From: Mesorhizobium shangrilense
GTDB taxonomy: Bacteria > Pseudomonadota > Alphaproteobacteria > Rhizobiales > Rhizobiaceae
Assembly: GCF_028826155.1 (NCBI RefSeq)
Contig: NZ_JAQGPN010000001.1
Coordinates: forward strand, 3,539,501 to 3,603,500
Direction: 5' to 3'
DNA: 64,000 nt
Both the position numbers and the translations under genes were made by a program. Each line of letters opens with the position of its first letter. Within the stretch, counting starts at the first letter, position 1. The notes beneath the pieces were generated by a model, which was not told the origin of the DNA, did not search any database, and worked only from the letters and a program-made list of their open reading frames with translations. Positions 46,087 through 56,089 of this stretch are shown piece after piece.

Positions 46087-46743
46087 CTAAGTCGTCTTTT
46101 CGTCAAGCAGCGACGAAACGAACTCGAACAGGCCCGGCCGGCGATCGCGGCGCAGGCGTTCCGCCGTCACGATCGCCCGCACTTCCGCGAAAGCCCGGTC
46201 CAGGTCGTCGTTGACGACGACGTAGTCGTACTCGCGCCAGTGCTCGATCTCGATCTTCGCGTTGTTCAGCCGGCGCTCGATCGACTCGGCCGCATCTTCC
46301 GCGCGCCGCTGCAGCCGCGCCTTCAGCTCCGCCATCGAAGGCGGCAGGATGAAGATCGAGACGATGTCGCCGCGCATCTTCTCCTTGAGCTGCACCGCGC
46401 CCTGCCAGTCGATATCGAACAGCATGTCGCGGCCATCGGCCATCGCCCTTTCCGCCGGCTTGCGGGGAGTCGCATAGAAGTTGCCGTGCACCTCCGCCCA
46501 TTCCAGCAGTTCGTCGTTCTCACGCAGGAACTCGAACTCGCGCTGATCGCGGAAATGGTAGTGCACCCCGTCTATCTCGCTGCCGCGCCGCTGGCGCGTC
46601 GTCACGCTCACCGACAGCTCGAAGCCATGGTCGATTTCCAGCAGGTTGCGGGCAATAGTGGACTTTCCTGCCCCCGATGGGGAGGAAAGCACCAGCATCA
46701 GCCCCCTGCGGCTGATGCCATCCGCTGACTTCGGTCGCGTCAT
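46087..46743 (-). CDS. gmk: guanylate kinase
   Basis: The 218-residue kinase has the P-loop SSPSGAGKS near residues 21-29 and GMP-binding [13 protein letters not shown] and LFDIDWQG. It phosphorylates GMP to GDP. It starts at ATG 46743, eight bases after the yicC stop, in a minus-strand series yicC-gmk. Upstream in-frame residues are not family-like. Confidence 0.97.
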   Translation of the reverse strand: MTRPKSADGISRRGLMLVLSSPSGAGKSTIARNLLEIDHGFELSVSVTTRQRRGSEIDGVHYHFRDQREFEFLRENDELLEWAEVHGNFYATPRKPAERAMADGRDMLFDIDWQGAVQLKEKMRGDIVSIFILPPSMAELKARLQRRAEDAAESIERRLNNAKIEIEHWREYDYVVVNDDLDRAFAEVRAIVTAERLRRDRRPGLFEFVSSLLDEKTT

Positions 46744-46751
46744 TCCTCGAT

Positions 46752-47639
46752 CTACTCCAAATTCTGGACCTGTTCGCGAAACTGGTCGACGACCGCCTTC
46801 AGTTCGAGGCCGATCGCGGTCACCGAGGCCGCATTCGATTTCGAACACAAGGTATTAGATTCGCGATTGAATTCCTGCGCCAGGAAGTCGAGCTTGCGGC
46901 CCACCGCTCCGCCGGCGGCCAGCAGCGCGCGGCCGGACGCGACATGCGTCTTGAGACGATCGATCTCCTCGCGAATGTCAGCCTTGGTCGCCAGGAACGC
47001 CGCTTCGGCGTGGAGGCGAGCCTCGTCGAGGCCGGCAGCCGCGTCGAGCAGCAGGCTAACCTGCTCGGCCAGCTTCCTCCGGATCGACTCGACCTCACGC
47101 GACGGGTCGGCTTCGGCCTTGAGCGTCAGCGCTTCCATCTGGTCGAGGTGAGAGGACAGCAAGGCGCCCAGGGCTTCCCCTTCGCGCTGACGCGCCGCCT
47201 CCAAGTCGGAAAGCGCCGTATCGAACACGGCAAGGATCGCCACGTCCAGCGCGGCGCGGCCCTCTTCGCTCTCCACCGCCTCCGGAATATCCAGCACGCC
47301 GCGTAGTGCGAGCAGGCCGTCGGCGCTCGCCGGAGCCGCCCCGAACTGCTCCTGGAGACGCTTCGCAAGACCCGCCAAGTCCTTGAGAAATGCCTCGTTG
47401 ACGACAGGCTGAACCTGGATAGCGGGCCGCGTCAGCGTGAGCGTCGCCTGGAAGTTGCCCCGCGCGAAGGTCTTCTGGAGCCTCTGGCGCGTCACCGGCT
47501 CGATCCGCTCGAAGCCCGGCGGCAGGCGGAAACGGCCGTCGGCGCTCTTGCCATTCACCGATTTCACTTCCCACGCGATCTGCGCGCCGGCGAACTGTGC
47601 GCTGGCGCGCGCAAATCCGGTCATGCTCTGCAATTTCAT
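46752..47639 (-). CDS. YicC/YloC family endoribonuclease
   Basis: The 295-residue protein begins [12 protein letters not shown] and has the YicC core: [16 protein letters not shown] near residue 27 and a C-terminal acidic, helical domain with [23 protein letters not shown]. coli YicC is an endoribonuclease linked to small RNA decay. Gene order mltG-yicC-gmk is typical for rhizobia. Confidence 0.94.
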   Translation of the reverse strand: MKLQSMTGFARASAQFAGAQIAWEVKSVNGKSADGRFRLPPGFERIEPVTRQRLQKTFARGNFQATLTLTRPAIQVQPVVNEAFLKDLAGLAKRLQEQFGAAPASADGLLALRGVLDIPEAVESEEGRAALDVAILAVFDTALSDLEAARQREGEALGALLSSHLDQMEALTLKAEADPSREVESIRRKLAEQVSLLLDAAAGLDEARLHAEAAFLATKADIREEIDRLKTHVASGRALLAAGGAVGRKLDFLAQEFNRESNTLCSKSNAASVTAIGLELKAVVDQFREQVQNLE

Positions 47640-47666
47640 TGCGAGCGCCCCCTATTTAGAGACCGG

Positions 47667-48848
47667 CTACTGGCCGGTGGTCGATGCTGCGCCCTGCGAG
47701 GCGGCGGCTGCCGCCTCCGCGGCCTTCTTCTTCTCGATCACCCGCCAGCGCGCCACGTTCTCATTGTGCTCATCGAGGGTCTTGGCGAAGACGTGGCCGC
47801 CGGTCCCGTCCGCGACGAAGTAGAGGTCTGCGGTCTGCGATGGGTTGGCGACCGCTTCGAGCGCGGCGCGGCCGGGATTTGCAATTGGCGTCGGCGGCAG
47901 GCCGTTGATGAGATAGGTGTTGTACGGCGTCTGCTTCTTCAGGTCGGACTGGGTGATCGGCTTTTCGGCGGGCTTACCCTTGCCGCCGTAGATGCCGTAG
48001 ATGATCGTCGGATCCGACTGCAGGCGCATGCCCTTGTTGAGCCTGTTGACGAAGACGGCCGCCACACGCGAGCGCTCGTCGGCGACGCCCGTCTCCTTTT
48101 CCACGATGGACGCGAGGATGACAAACTCATCCCTGTTGGCCAGCGGCAGGTCGCGGGCGCGCCTATTCCAGATGTCCTCGACCAGTTTGTCCTGGTCGGC
48201 AAGCAGCTTGTCGACGATCTGCTGGCGGGTGGTGCCGCGCGTAAAGCGTTGCGTGTCCGCGGCAAGGCTGCCCTCGACAGGAACAGAAGCCGGCATGTCG
48301 CCCGACAAGGCCTCGTGTTCCGCGATCCGCTGGAAGGCCTGCTCCACCGTCAGCCCCTCCGGGATGGTCAACGAATAGAGGATCGATTTGCCGCTCTTCA
48401 GCACTTCCATGATGTCGCGCATGGAAGCGCCGGCCTTGACCTCATACTCGCCGGCCTTCAGCTTTCCGTCTGCACCCAAGGCGCGCGTGCCGAGCCAGAA
48501 GATTCGCGCATCGGAGATGAGGCCGCGGCGTTCGAGCTGATCGGCAATGTCCTGGACGCCGGAGTTCGGCTTGATCAGCACCGTGGATGCCGTCGTCGAC
48601 GGCCCTGGCGCCTCGAATGTTCGCTTTCCGAAGTAGAGAGCGACGACCGCCGCGATCGCCACCAGGAAGAGGGCCGAAACGACGAAGTTCAGGAACACCA
48701 CGAACTGGTTGCGAGATCCCCGCGACCGTTTCGGAGGTGGCGTGCCAGCCTCGGGGCGCAACGCATCGCTGGCGGATTTCGGCACGATCGTCTGCGCGCC
48801 ATCGGCGGCTCTGCCGAAACTGCCGGTGCTTTCGGTTTCGATTGTCAT
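47667..48848 (-). CDS. mltG: endolytic peptidoglycan transglycosylase MltG
   Basis: The 393-residue protein has a 60-residue disordered cytoplasmic lead, one membrane helix (about 46-70), a LysM-like region (FLIKPNSG-type, GVQDIADQLERRGLI) and the YceG catalytic domain with the glutamate in ASIVEKETG and NRLNKGMRLQSDPTI. It cuts nascent glycan strands and thereby sets strand length. An Ala-rich tail follows the domain. It lies 27 bases upstream of yicC. Confidence 0.94.
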   Translation of the reverse strand: MTIETESTGSFGRAADGAQTIVPKSASDALRPEAGTPPPKRSRGSRNQFVVFLNFVVSALFLVAIAAVVALYFGKRTFEAPGPSTTASTVLIKPNSGVQDIADQLERRGLISDARIFWLGTRALGADGKLKAGEYEVKAGASMRDIMEVLKSGKSILYSLTIPEGLTVEQAFQRIAEHEALSGDMPASVPVEGSLAADTQRFTRGTTRQQIVDKLLADQDKLVEDIWNRRARDLPLANRDEFVILASIVEKETGVADERSRVAAVFVNRLNKGMRLQSDPTIIYGIYGGKGKPAEKPITQSDLKKQTPYNTYLINGLPPTPIANPGRAALEAVANPSQTADLYFVADGTGGHVFAKTLDEHNENVARWRVIEKKKAAEAAAAASQGAASTTGQ

Positions 48849-48931
48849 CGGTCGACGGCGCTTTCTGGTGAATCAGGCGTGACCGGCAGACTATAGGCGA
48901 ATATGGCAAAAATCACGGCACGATGCGCCGG

Positions 48932-50194
48932 TCAGCCATTGTAACGCTGGAACACGAGCGATGCGTTGGTTCCGCCAAATCCGAACGAGTTGGACACTGC
49001 GACATCGATCCGGCGCTCGCGCGGCTTGTGCGGCACGAGATCGATCGCCGTCGCCACAGACGGGTTGTCCAGATTGATGGTGGCGGGAGCGATGTTGTCG
49101 CGGATGGCGAGCACAGAGAAGATCGCCTCGGCTGCGCCGGCGGCGCCCAGAAGGTGCCCGATCGAAGATTTCGTCGACGACATCGAGATCTTCGACGCCG
49201 CATTTCCGACCAGCCGCTCGACAGCGCCGAGTTCGATCGTGTCGGCCATGGTCGAGGTGCCATGGGCGTTGATGTAATCGACGTCAGCCGGAACGATGTT
49301 CGCACGCTTGAGCGCCGCACTCATGCAGCGGAAGGCGCCGTCCCCGTCCTCGGAGGGTGCGGTGATGTGATAGGCGTCGCCCGTCAGGCCGTAGCCGACG
49401 ACCTCGGCATAAATCTTGGCGCCGCGTGCCTTGGCATGCTCGAGCTCTTCGAGCACGACTACGCCGGCGCCCTCGCCCATCACGAAACCGTCGCGATCCT
49501 TGTCATAGGGCCGCGATGCGATTTCCGGGGTGTCGTTGCGCTCGGTGGAGAGCGCGCGGCAGGCTGCGAAGCCCGCCATCGACAGGCGGTCGATCGGCGA
49601 TTCGGAACCGCCGGCCAGCATCACGTCGGCGTCGCCGAACATGATCAGCCGCGCCGCATCGCCGATGGCGTGTGCGCCGGTCGAGCAGGCCGTGACGACG
49701 GCGTGATTCGGGCCCTTCAGCCCGTGCCGGATCGACACCTGGCCCGAGACCAGATTGATTATGTTGCCGGGAATAAAGAAGGGGCTGATGCGGCGCGGGC
49801 CGCGTTCCTTCAGGATCAGGGCGTTCTCGGCAATGCCCGAGATGCCGCCGATGCCGGAACCGATCATCACGCCTGTGGCGTTGCGGTCGGCTTCCGTTTC
49901 GGGCTTCCAGCCGGAGTCCGCCAGCGCCTCATCCGCTGCGGCGATGCCGTAGAGGATGAAGTCGCCGATCTTGCGGAGTTCCTTGGGCTCGAGCACCGCC
50001 TCGGGATTGAACGTGCCGTTCGCGCCGTCGCCGCGCGGGATGACGTTCGCGATCTTGCACGGCAGATCGTCGACCTCGAACTCGGTAATCCGGCGGCAGG
50101 CGCTCTTGCCTGTCAGCAGTTCCCGCCAGCTATGCTCCGCCCCCATTCCGAAGGGCGAGAGGAGTCCGATACCAGTAACAACGACGCGTCTCAT
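48932..50194 (-). CDS. fabF: beta-ketoacyl-ACP synthase II
   Basis: The 420-residue condensing enzyme has the catalytic triad in view: Cys in TACSTGAHA, His in NAHGTSTMAD and His in SIGHLLGAAGA. It elongates acyl-ACP with malonyl-ACP. It starts 40 bases after the acpP stop and may be co-transcribed with it. Confidence 0.97.
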   Translation of the reverse strand: MRRVVVTGIGLLSPFGMGAEHSWRELLTGKSACRRITEFEVDDLPCKIANVIPRGDGANGTFNPEAVLEPKELRKIGDFILYGIAAADEALADSGWKPETEADRNATGVMIGSGIGGISGIAENALILKERGPRRISPFFIPGNIINLVSGQVSIRHGLKGPNHAVVTACSTGAHAIGDAARLIMFGDADVMLAGGSESPIDRLSMAGFAACRALSTERNDTPEIASRPYDKDRDGFVMGEGAGVVVLEELEHAKARGAKIYAEVVGYGLTGDAYHITAPSEDGDGAFRCMSAALKRANIVPADVDYINAHGTSTMADTIELGAVERLVGNAASKISMSSTKSSIGHLLGAAGAAEAIFSVLAIRDNIAPATINLDNPSVATAIDLVPHKPRERRIDVAVSNSFGFGGTNASLVFQRYNG

Positions 50195-50234
50195 GACCGC
50201 CTTTCCTGAAAAAACGACGGCTGAGGCGGAAGGA

Positions 50235-50471
50235 CTAGGCCGAAGCCTTGTCGATGTACTTGACCGCGTCGCCCACGGTCAGAATCGTCTCGGCCGCGTC
50301 GTCAGGAATCTCGACGCCGAATTCCTCTTCGAACGCCATCACGAGCTCGACCGTGTCCAGGCTGTCGGCGCCGAGATCATCGATGAAGCTCGCGGCTTCA
50401 GTGACCTTGTCCGCATCGACACCAAGGTGTTCGACAACGATCTTCTTCACGCGTTCTGCGGTGTCGCTCAT
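50235..50471 (-). CDS. acpP: acyl carrier protein
   Basis: The 78-residue acidic protein carries the phosphopantetheine attachment serine in [12 protein letters not shown] (S37). It shuttles acyl chains during fatty acid synthesis. It has its own promoter candidate upstream (50505-50533). Confidence 0.97.
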   Translation of the reverse strand: MSDTAERVKKIVVEHLGVDADKVTEAASFIDDLGADSLDTVELVMAFEEEFGVEIPDDAAETILTVGDAVKYIDKASA

Positions 50472-50504
50472 ATGGGCATCCTCGTCTAAAGAATTCGCTT
50501 ACTT

Positions 50505-50533
50505 CGTTAGCGGCACGATTGCCACTGATCAAG
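50505..50533 (-). promoter_or_regulatory. candidate acpP promoter
   Basis: On the minus strand CTTGAT (plus 50528-50533) and CTAACG (plus 50505-50510) are 17 bases apart, near the rhizobial consensus. Transcription would begin about 25 bases before the acpP start. The 218-base gap between fabG and acpP contains nothing else I recognise. Confidence 0.4.
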
Positions 50534-50689
50534 GCTTAAGATGTTCCCTCAAAGGGGCGGTTTTTCCGGCAGTTCTGGGCCGGACGACCGCTTCGGAGGC
50601 CGCATTACACGAAATCCTCGGCCTGTCCAAGGCGAAAACCCGGCATTCCACGGCGTTCCCCAGTCAACTCTCCCCAGAGTCCGCTGTTC

Positions 50690-51427
50690 TCAGATCATCG
50701 CCATGCCGCCGTTGACGTGAATTGTCTGCCCCGTCACGTAGCCGGCCTCGTTCGAAGCCAGGAAGACGACGGCCGCGGCGACTTCGTCGCCCGTCCCCAT
50801 GCGCTTCATGGGAATCGCGCCCATGATGGCTTCCTTCTGCTTGTCGTTCAGCTTGCCGGTCATCGCCGATTCGATGAAGCCCGGCGCAACGCAGTTCACC
50901 GTCACGTTGCGGGTGGCGATCTCCTGCGCCAGCGACTTGGAGAATCCTATCATGCCGGCCTTGGAGGCACAGTAGTTCGCCTGGCCAGGGTTGCCGGTCA
51001 CGCCCACCACGGAGGTTATGTTGATGATGCGGCCATGCCGGCGGCGCATCATCGGGTGAGTCAGTTCGCGAGTCAGCCGGAATACGGCCGTCAGATTGAC
51101 CTCGATAACCGAATCCCAGTCCGCATCGGACATGCGCACGAACAGGCCGTCCCTGGTGATGCCGGCGTTGTTGACCAGGATATCGACGCCTTCGAGATCG
51201 GCCTCGGCCTTCTGGCCTAGCGCCTTCACCTCATCCCGGTCGGAGAGATTCGCCGGAAACACCATCACGCGGTCCCCGAGCTCAGCGGCCAGCGCCTCGA
51301 GTTTTTCCACGCGAGTGCCGTGCAGACCGACGATTGCGCCCTGCGCGTGCAGCAGCCGCGCCACCGACTCGCCTATGCCGCCGGTGGCGCCGGTCACGAG
51401 GGCTTTGCGCCCGGTCAGATCAAGCAT
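50690..51427 (-). CDS. fabG: 3-oxoacyl-ACP reductase
   Basis: The 245-residue SDR enzyme has the cofactor loop TGATGGIG, NNAGITRD and the Ser/Tyr/Lys triad (ITSVVG, YCASK). It reduces beta-ketoacyl-ACP with NADPH. It starts at ATG 51427; the 36 preceding in-frame residues belong to the intergenic spacer. Separated from fabD by 266 bases, a gap that holds a RelE relic. Confidence 0.97.
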   Translation of the reverse strand: MLDLTGRKALVTGATGGIGESVARLLHAQGAIVGLHGTRVEKLEALAAELGDRVMVFPANLSDRDEVKALGQKAEADLEGVDILVNNAGITRDGLFVRMSDADWDSVIEVNLTAVFRLTRELTHPMMRRRHGRIINITSVVGVTGNPGQANYCASKAGMIGFSKSLAQEIATRNVTVNCVAPGFIESAMTGKLNDKQKEAIMGAIPMKRMGTGDEVAAAVVFLASNEAGYVTGQTIHVNGGMAMI

Positions 51428-51467
51428 TGGTTTCTTTCCCTTGTTCCTAAGGACGTGGTCGGAGCGA

Positions 51468-51650
51468 TCATCGACAAACGTTGTGCCGATTTCCCATCGC
51501 CACGCCCAGGATGACGTTTCTCTTGTCCGGGGCATCGCAGTTCACTCTGCAGTCGCCCACGCGATAACTCCAGAAGTCGGCCAGCGGCGCCAAAATCCCG
51601 CTTGCCCGGCATGCGGCGACGCCGTCTTTGAGTGTTGCTGACCTGAGCAT
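51468..51650 (-). pseudogene. decayed RelE/ParE-superfamily toxin remnant between fabD and fabG
   Basis: This 60-residue frame, from an ATG with no ribosome binding site, contains PLADFWSYRVGDCRVNCD and ends VILGVAMGNRHNVCR. That is the C-terminal half of RelE-type toxins, usually FWxYRVGDYRV...VGxRxxVYR. The N-terminal third of a normal toxin is missing, and two expected tyrosines are cysteines. The frame upstream runs into fabD, and there is no antitoxin gene. I read it as a degraded fragment. Confidence 0.6.
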
Positions 51651-51693
51651 ATCGGATCGAAACGATCCCCGCGCTACAAGGATCTGCCCAACC

Positions 51694-52629
51694 TCACCCC
51701 AACGCCGCTGCCGCCGCCTCCACGTCGGCGGGCGTCGACACATTGGCCGTCGACACGTCCTTCGCGATGCGCTTGGCAAGTCCCGACAGCACCTTGCCGG
51801 AACCGATCTCGTAGAGCGTGGTCACGCCATTCGCGGCGAACCACTCCACCGTCTCGCGCCACCGGACGCGCCCGGTCACCTGCTCGACCAACCGCTTCAC
51901 GATCTCGTCCGGATCGGTGACAGGATTGACAGAGACGTTGCAAACGACCGGCACGATCGGCGCGCGCTTCCCGACTTTTGCCAGCGCGTCGCGCATGGCG
52001 TCGGCCGCCGGTCCCATCAGTGCGGAGTGGAAGGGAGCCGAAACCTGCAGCATCAGCGCACGCTTGGCGCCCTTGTCGGTGCAAAGCCGTGCCGCCTCCT
52101 CTACCGCCGCCTTGGCGCCAGAGATGACCAATTGGCCGCCGCCGTTGTCGTTGGCAACCTGGCAGGGCCCGCCCGCCTCGCGACAGGCGTCCTCGACCGC
52201 CTGCTGCTCCAGCCCCAGGATGGCGGCCATGGCCCCCTCGCCCGCCGGCACGGCCTCCTGCATCGCGTTGCCGCGGATGCGGAGCAGCCGCGCCGTATCG
52301 GCCAGCGAAAACGTGCCCGCCGCGCACAGCGCCGAGTATTCCCCCAGCGAGTGGCCGGCGACGTACGCGACCTTGTCCTTGAGCGAAACGCCTTGCGCTT
52401 CCAGCGCCTGCAGCGCGGCCATCGAAACGGCCATCAGCCCAGGCTGGGCGTTGGCGGTGAGTGTCAGGCGGTCCTCAGGCCCCTCCCACATAACCTGCGA
52501 CAGCTTCTCGCCGAGCGCATCGTCCACCTCGTCGAAAACGCGCCTCGCCTCCGGGAACGCCTCGGCCAACGCCTTGCCCATGCCGACTGACTGGCTGCCC
52601 TGACCGGGGAAAGTGAATGCAATTGACAT
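51694..52629 (-). CDS. fabD: malonyl-CoA-ACP transacylase
   Basis: The 311-residue enzyme has FTFPGQGSQSVGMGK at the start, the nucleophile in GHSLGEYSAL and the catalytic His in SAPFHSALM. It loads malonyl groups on ACP. ATG 52629 is the family-consistent start; upstream in-frame residues are intergenic. Confidence 0.97.
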   Translation of the reverse strand: MSIAFTFPGQGSQSVGMGKALAEAFPEARRVFDEVDDALGEKLSQVMWEGPEDRLTLTANAQPGLMAVSMAALQALEAQGVSLKDKVAYVAGHSLGEYSALCAAGTFSLADTARLLRIRGNAMQEAVPAGEGAMAAILGLEQQAVEDACREAGGPCQVANDNGGGQLVISGAKAAVEEAARLCTDKGAKRALMLQVSAPFHSALMGPAADAMRDALAKVGKRAPIVPVVCNVSVNPVTDPDEIVKRLVEQVTGRVRWRETVEWFAANGVTTLYEIGSGKVLSGLAKRIAKDVSTANVSTPADVEAAAAALG

Positions 52630-52761
52630 CTCGGGCTCTCCCAAGGTTTTTCGGATGTTGCCGCCGTGTTGCGCATCGCCGCGCGACGAGTCAAGGCCGC
52701 CGGTGGGCGCGCCCCGGAACTTCGGGGGGCGCATCCACAGCCCGCATCCTGCTGCGGGATA

Positions 52762-53592
52762 TCACATCACCATCGCCAGCAGGAACCGCACGCAGACGGT
52801 CAGGATGAAGAGGCCGAAGAGGATCTCCAGCTTCCGACGCGACATGGAATGGGCCAGATTGACGCCGATCTGCGTCGTCAGGAAAGCCGTGGGGATGACG
52901 AGCGCGCAGCCGAGAAGCGACACGAAGCCAAGCGCGTCGGGAGGCAACCCGGCGCGCCCCCAGCCGGCCGCCACATAGCCCAGCGCACCGGGGATGGAGA
53001 TCAGCATGCCGACGCCCGAGGATGTCGCAACCGCCTGATGGATGGGGCGGCCATGCAGGGTGAGAACGAGCGTGGACAGCGCCCCTCCGCCGATGCCCAT
53101 GAGCGCGGACAGGAGGCCGACCACCATACCGTAGAGGCGCAGGATGTTTCCCGACGGCAATTGCTCTGCCAGCCGCCACGACTCGCGCCCGAACAGCAGC
53201 TTGGTGACAGTGATGCCGCCCACGATCACGAAGGCTCCCTGAAACACGGCGGGCGTGGCGTAGCGGGCGATCACCGAACCCAGGAGTACGCCGAGAATGA
53301 TGGGCACGGCCCATTTGCGCAGGATGCCGGTGTCGACCGCGCCCTTGCGGTAGTGGCCGCGAAAGGAGCGGAACGATGTCGGGATGATGATGGCGAGCGA
53401 GGTGCCCACGGCCAGCGGCATGCGCACCTCGTCCTCTATCCCAAGGACCCCGAACACCTCGAACAGCACCGGGACGGTGATGGCGCCGCCGCCTACCCCG
53501 AATAGCCCGGCCAGAATGCCGGTGACGGCTCCCCCGAAAACCAGCATGCCGGCCAGCCAGAGCAGCGTTTCCAGATCGATTCCGTCGATCAC
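52762..53592 (-). CDS. TSUP (TauE/SafE) family sulphite/organic anion exporter
   Basis: The 276-residue protein has eight or nine membrane helices in two inverted repeats. The repeat motifs are GILAGLFGVGGGAITVP near residue 25 and GLLSALMGIGGGALST in the second half, typical of the TSUP family. Members carry sulphite, sulphoacetate or other anions. It is the last gene of the SBP/ATPase/permease/GntR series and overlaps the GntR gene by four bases, implying shared control and a linked substrate. Confidence 0.88.
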   Translation of the reverse strand: MIDGIDLETLLWLAGMLVFGGAVTGILAGLFGVGGGAITVPVLFEVFGVLGIEDEVRMPLAVGTSLAIIIPTSFRSFRGHYRKGAVDTGILRKWAVPIILGVLLGSVIARYATPAVFQGAFVIVGGITVTKLLFGRESWRLAEQLPSGNILRLYGMVVGLLSALMGIGGGALSTLVLTLHGRPIHQAVATSSGVGMLISIPGALGYVAAGWGRAGLPPDALGFVSLLGCALVIPTAFLTTQIGVNLAHSMSRRKLEILFGLFILTVCVRFLLAMVM

Positions 53593-54371
53593 TGCGGTTC
53601 GCCGCCCTGCATCGGATCGCTGTTGGTTGCCGCCAGCACCTTGGCCTCATAGAGCTGCAGCGTCAGCTCATACTGAGCCACCAGGCGCTGCACGGCGAGG
53701 TCGGCATTCCCTTCGAGGGCGGCATCGGCGATCGCGCGGTGCTCCGCATCCGAGTCGCGACGCGGATAGGTATTGATGCCCGAAATGTAGCGATACCTTT
53801 CGGCCTGATCCATCAGCTCCTCACAGAAGCGCAACAGCCATCGGGAGCCGCAGTTCGCAATCAGCGCCCGGTGGAAGTGCCGGTGCCGGGCTTCCCAGTC
53901 GCTATTGTCGTCCTTGAGCGACACATCCTCGCCGAAGCGGAACGGGGTGCGCAGCAGGCGATGCAGCGAAAGAACAACGCCGTCCTCCCAAGCCTCCGTC
54001 CGATTGCGCACCGATTCCGCCAGCGCCTTGCCTTCCAGCCAGCAGCGCGTCTTCACCAGTTCGCGGAAGTGATCAAGCGAGAGCGCCGGAACCGAAAAGC
54101 CGCGCTGGTCAGCGCGATCGACCAGCCGCTCAGCGGCCAGACGGTTGAGCGCTTCCCGGACGGGATTGGTGCCGGCGCCGTATCTTTGCGCGACCGTCTC
54201 GATCAGCAGCTTCTCGCCCGGCCCGTAGAGACTCTGCAACAGGTCGCGCTTCAGCTGATGATAGACGAGCGTCGCGCTGGTGGCCTTTTCGGCGCCCCGG
54301 CGTCCCGAGCCGCCCCGTTCCCTCGACGATCCGGCGTCGTCGCCGGGTTCGCCCTGTACCAAGATCGGCAT
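53589..54371 (-). CDS. GntR family transcriptional regulator, FCD subfamily
   Basis: The 260-residue protein has an unstructured 30-residue lead, a winged helix with RYGAGTNPVREALNRLAAERLV and an FCD domain with the histidine-rich DWEARHRHFHRALIANCGS plus a late EHRAIADAAL histidine. It probably senses a small carboxylate and controls the surrounding importer, exporter and the divergent FAH-type gene. It lies 57 bases after the ABC permease stop and is co-directional with it. Confidence 0.9.
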   Translation of the reverse strand: MPILVQGEPGDDAGSSRERGGSGRRGAEKATSATLVYHQLKRDLLQSLYGPGEKLLIETVAQRYGAGTNPVREALNRLAAERLVDRADQRGFSVPALSLDHFRELVKTRCWLEGKALAESVRNRTEAWEDGVVLSLHRLLRTPFRFGEDVSLKDDNSDWEARHRHFHRALIANCGSRWLLRFCEELMDQAERYRYISGINTYPRRDSDAEHRAIADAALEGNADLAVQRLVAQYELTLQLYEAKVLAATNSDPMQGGEPQ

Positions 54372-54428
54372 GGAAGTCAGTCACGCTCCAGTTGCTTCGA
54401 TGTGAGGCTCATAGCGCTACGGCGGCCG

Positions 54429-55274
54429 TCAGCGGGCGTCAATCTGCGCCGCCGTCGAACGATGCCAGAATACCAGCCGGCGCTCTATCAGCACCACCAG
54501 CCAGAAGAGCGCGAAGCCCAGGAGGCTGAGGTAGAGGATCAGCGAGAAGACCCGCGGCGTCTGCAATTGCGACGCCGCAACCCGGATGAGCTCGCCAAAA
54601 CCCTTGCCGCCGCCGAGAAATTCCGCGGTGATCGCGCCCGCCATGACACCGACAGCGGCAATCTTCAGCCCCGTGAAGATCTGGGGCAGGCCCGTCGGCA
54701 CCTTCATCTTGAACAGCGTCTGCCAGCGCGATGCGCCCATCGTCTTGAACAGCATGCGGGCGTTCTCGTCGGCGGCGTGGATGCCGGCTGCCGTGCCGAC
54801 CACGATGGGGAAGGTTGCGACAAAAGCCGCAAGCGCCACCTTGGAGCTGATGCCGAAGCCCAGCCAGGCGAGAAACAGCGGCGCGAAGGCAACCTTCGGC
54901 ATGGTGTCGATGGCCACCAGATAGGGCAGCACCGCTCGCTCGCCGAAAGCCGTCTCACCGACCAGCACGCCCAGGCTGAAGCCGATCAGCGTAGCGAGTA
55001 CGAAACCGAGCAGCACCTCCTGCGTCGTGATCCAGAAGGCCGTCAGCATGTAGCCGCCCGTCAGGAGATTGGCGCCGACCGTCAGGATGTCCTGCCAGGT
55101 TTCGGCGGGCGACGGCAGGATGATCGGCGACACGATCCTGAAGAAATGTATGCCCTGCCAAACGGCGAGGAACGTGATCAGCACGCCTGCGATCGCGACG
55201 GGGCGGGGAATGCGATCGATAAGCGGGACCTTTTCGGTCCAGACGGTATCGATTTCACCGGCGACATCGCTCAT
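54429..55274 (-). CDS. ABC transporter permease (SsuC/TauC-like, NMT1-type importer)
   Basis: The 281-residue permease has six membrane segments and the BPD loop TMGASRWQTLFKMKVPTGLP. The start ATG 55274 overlaps the ATPase stop by four bases. The family moves sulphonates, taurine, nitrate or pyrimidine-type compounds. Together with the next two genes it forms a complete importer. Confidence 0.93.
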   Translation of the reverse strand: MSDVAGEIDTVWTEKVPLIDRIPRPVAIAGVLITFLAVWQGIHFFRIVSPIILPSPAETWQDILTVGANLLTGGYMLTAFWITTQEVLLGFVLATLIGFSLGVLVGETAFGERAVLPYLVAIDTMPKVAFAPLFLAWLGFGISSKVALAAFVATFPIVVGTAAGIHAADENARMLFKTMGASRWQTLFKMKVPTGLPQIFTGLKIAAVGVMAGAITAEFLGGGKGFGELIRVAASQLQTPRVFSLILYLSLLGFALFWLVVLIERRLVFWHRSTAAQIDAR

Positions 55275-56089
55275 TTGAACGCCCCCTTGTCGAGCAAGGA
55301 CCGAATGCGGTTGACGTAGGCCCCGAATGCCGGATCCACCATCATTTCCACCGTGCGCGGCCGCGGCAGGTCGATGTCGACGATCTCGACGATGCGGCCC
55401 GGCCTCGGCGACATGACGTAGATTTTGTCCGACAGGAACACCGCCTCCGGGATCGAATGGGTGATGAGGAAGGCGGTCGCGTTGCGCGCCATGCACACCC
55501 GCTGCAGCTCCAGGTTCATGAAGTCGCGCGACAGCTCGTCCAGCGCGCTGAACGGTTCGTCGAGCAGCAACACCTGCGGCCGCGTGATCAGCATCCGGCA
55601 GATCGCGGCGCGCTGCGCCATGCCGCCGGAAAGCTGATGCGAATAGACGCTGTCGAAACCTTTCAGGCCAACCAGCTCGAGCAACTCGCGCGCCTCGGCG
55701 TGGGTGTTCCGTGCGGCAGCGCGGCCGTCGCGGATTTCGATGGGAAGCACGATGTTCTCCAGCGTCGTGCGCCAAGGAAACAGCGTGGCCTGCTGGAACA
55801 TCATGCCGATGTCCCGACGCGGCCCGGTGACGGGGGTGCCGTCAAGCACCACCCTGCCTGAGCTCGGCGGCGTCAGGCCGGCCATTATCTTGAGCAGGGT
55901 CGACTTGCCGCATCCCGACGGGCCGATCACCGAGGAGAAGCTGCCCTCGGCGAGTACGATGTCGGTCTTGCCCAGCGCCTCGATCTTGCCCTGTCCGTAG
56001 GTCTTGGTGACGCCCCGCAGCTCGTAGACCGGCCGCGCAGCGCGACCGGTCTCCTCGCGACGGTCGCCCATCGCCGCCTGTAACGTCAT
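55271..56089 (-). CDS. ABC transporter ATP-binding protein (SsuB/TauB-like)
   Basis: The 272-residue ATPase has Walker A GPSGCGKS near 56-63, Q-loop MFQQATLFPW, signature LSGGMAQR, Walker B VLLLDEPF and the switch His in LITHSIPEA. It starts directly after the binding-protein stop (56090). Confidence 0.94.
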   Translation of the reverse strand: MTLQAAMGDRREETGRAARPVYELRGVTKTYGQGKIEALGKTDIVLAEGSFSSVIGPSGCGKSTLLKIMAGLTPPSSGRVVLDGTPVTGPRRDIGMMFQQATLFPWRTTLENIVLPIEIRDGRAAARNTHAEARELLELVGLKGFDSVYSHQLSGGMAQRAAICRMLITRPQVLLLDEPFSALDELSRDFMNLELQRVCMARNATAFLITHSIPEAVFLSDKIYVMSPRPGRIVEIVDIDLPRPRTVEMMVDPAFGAYVNRIRSLLDKGAFK

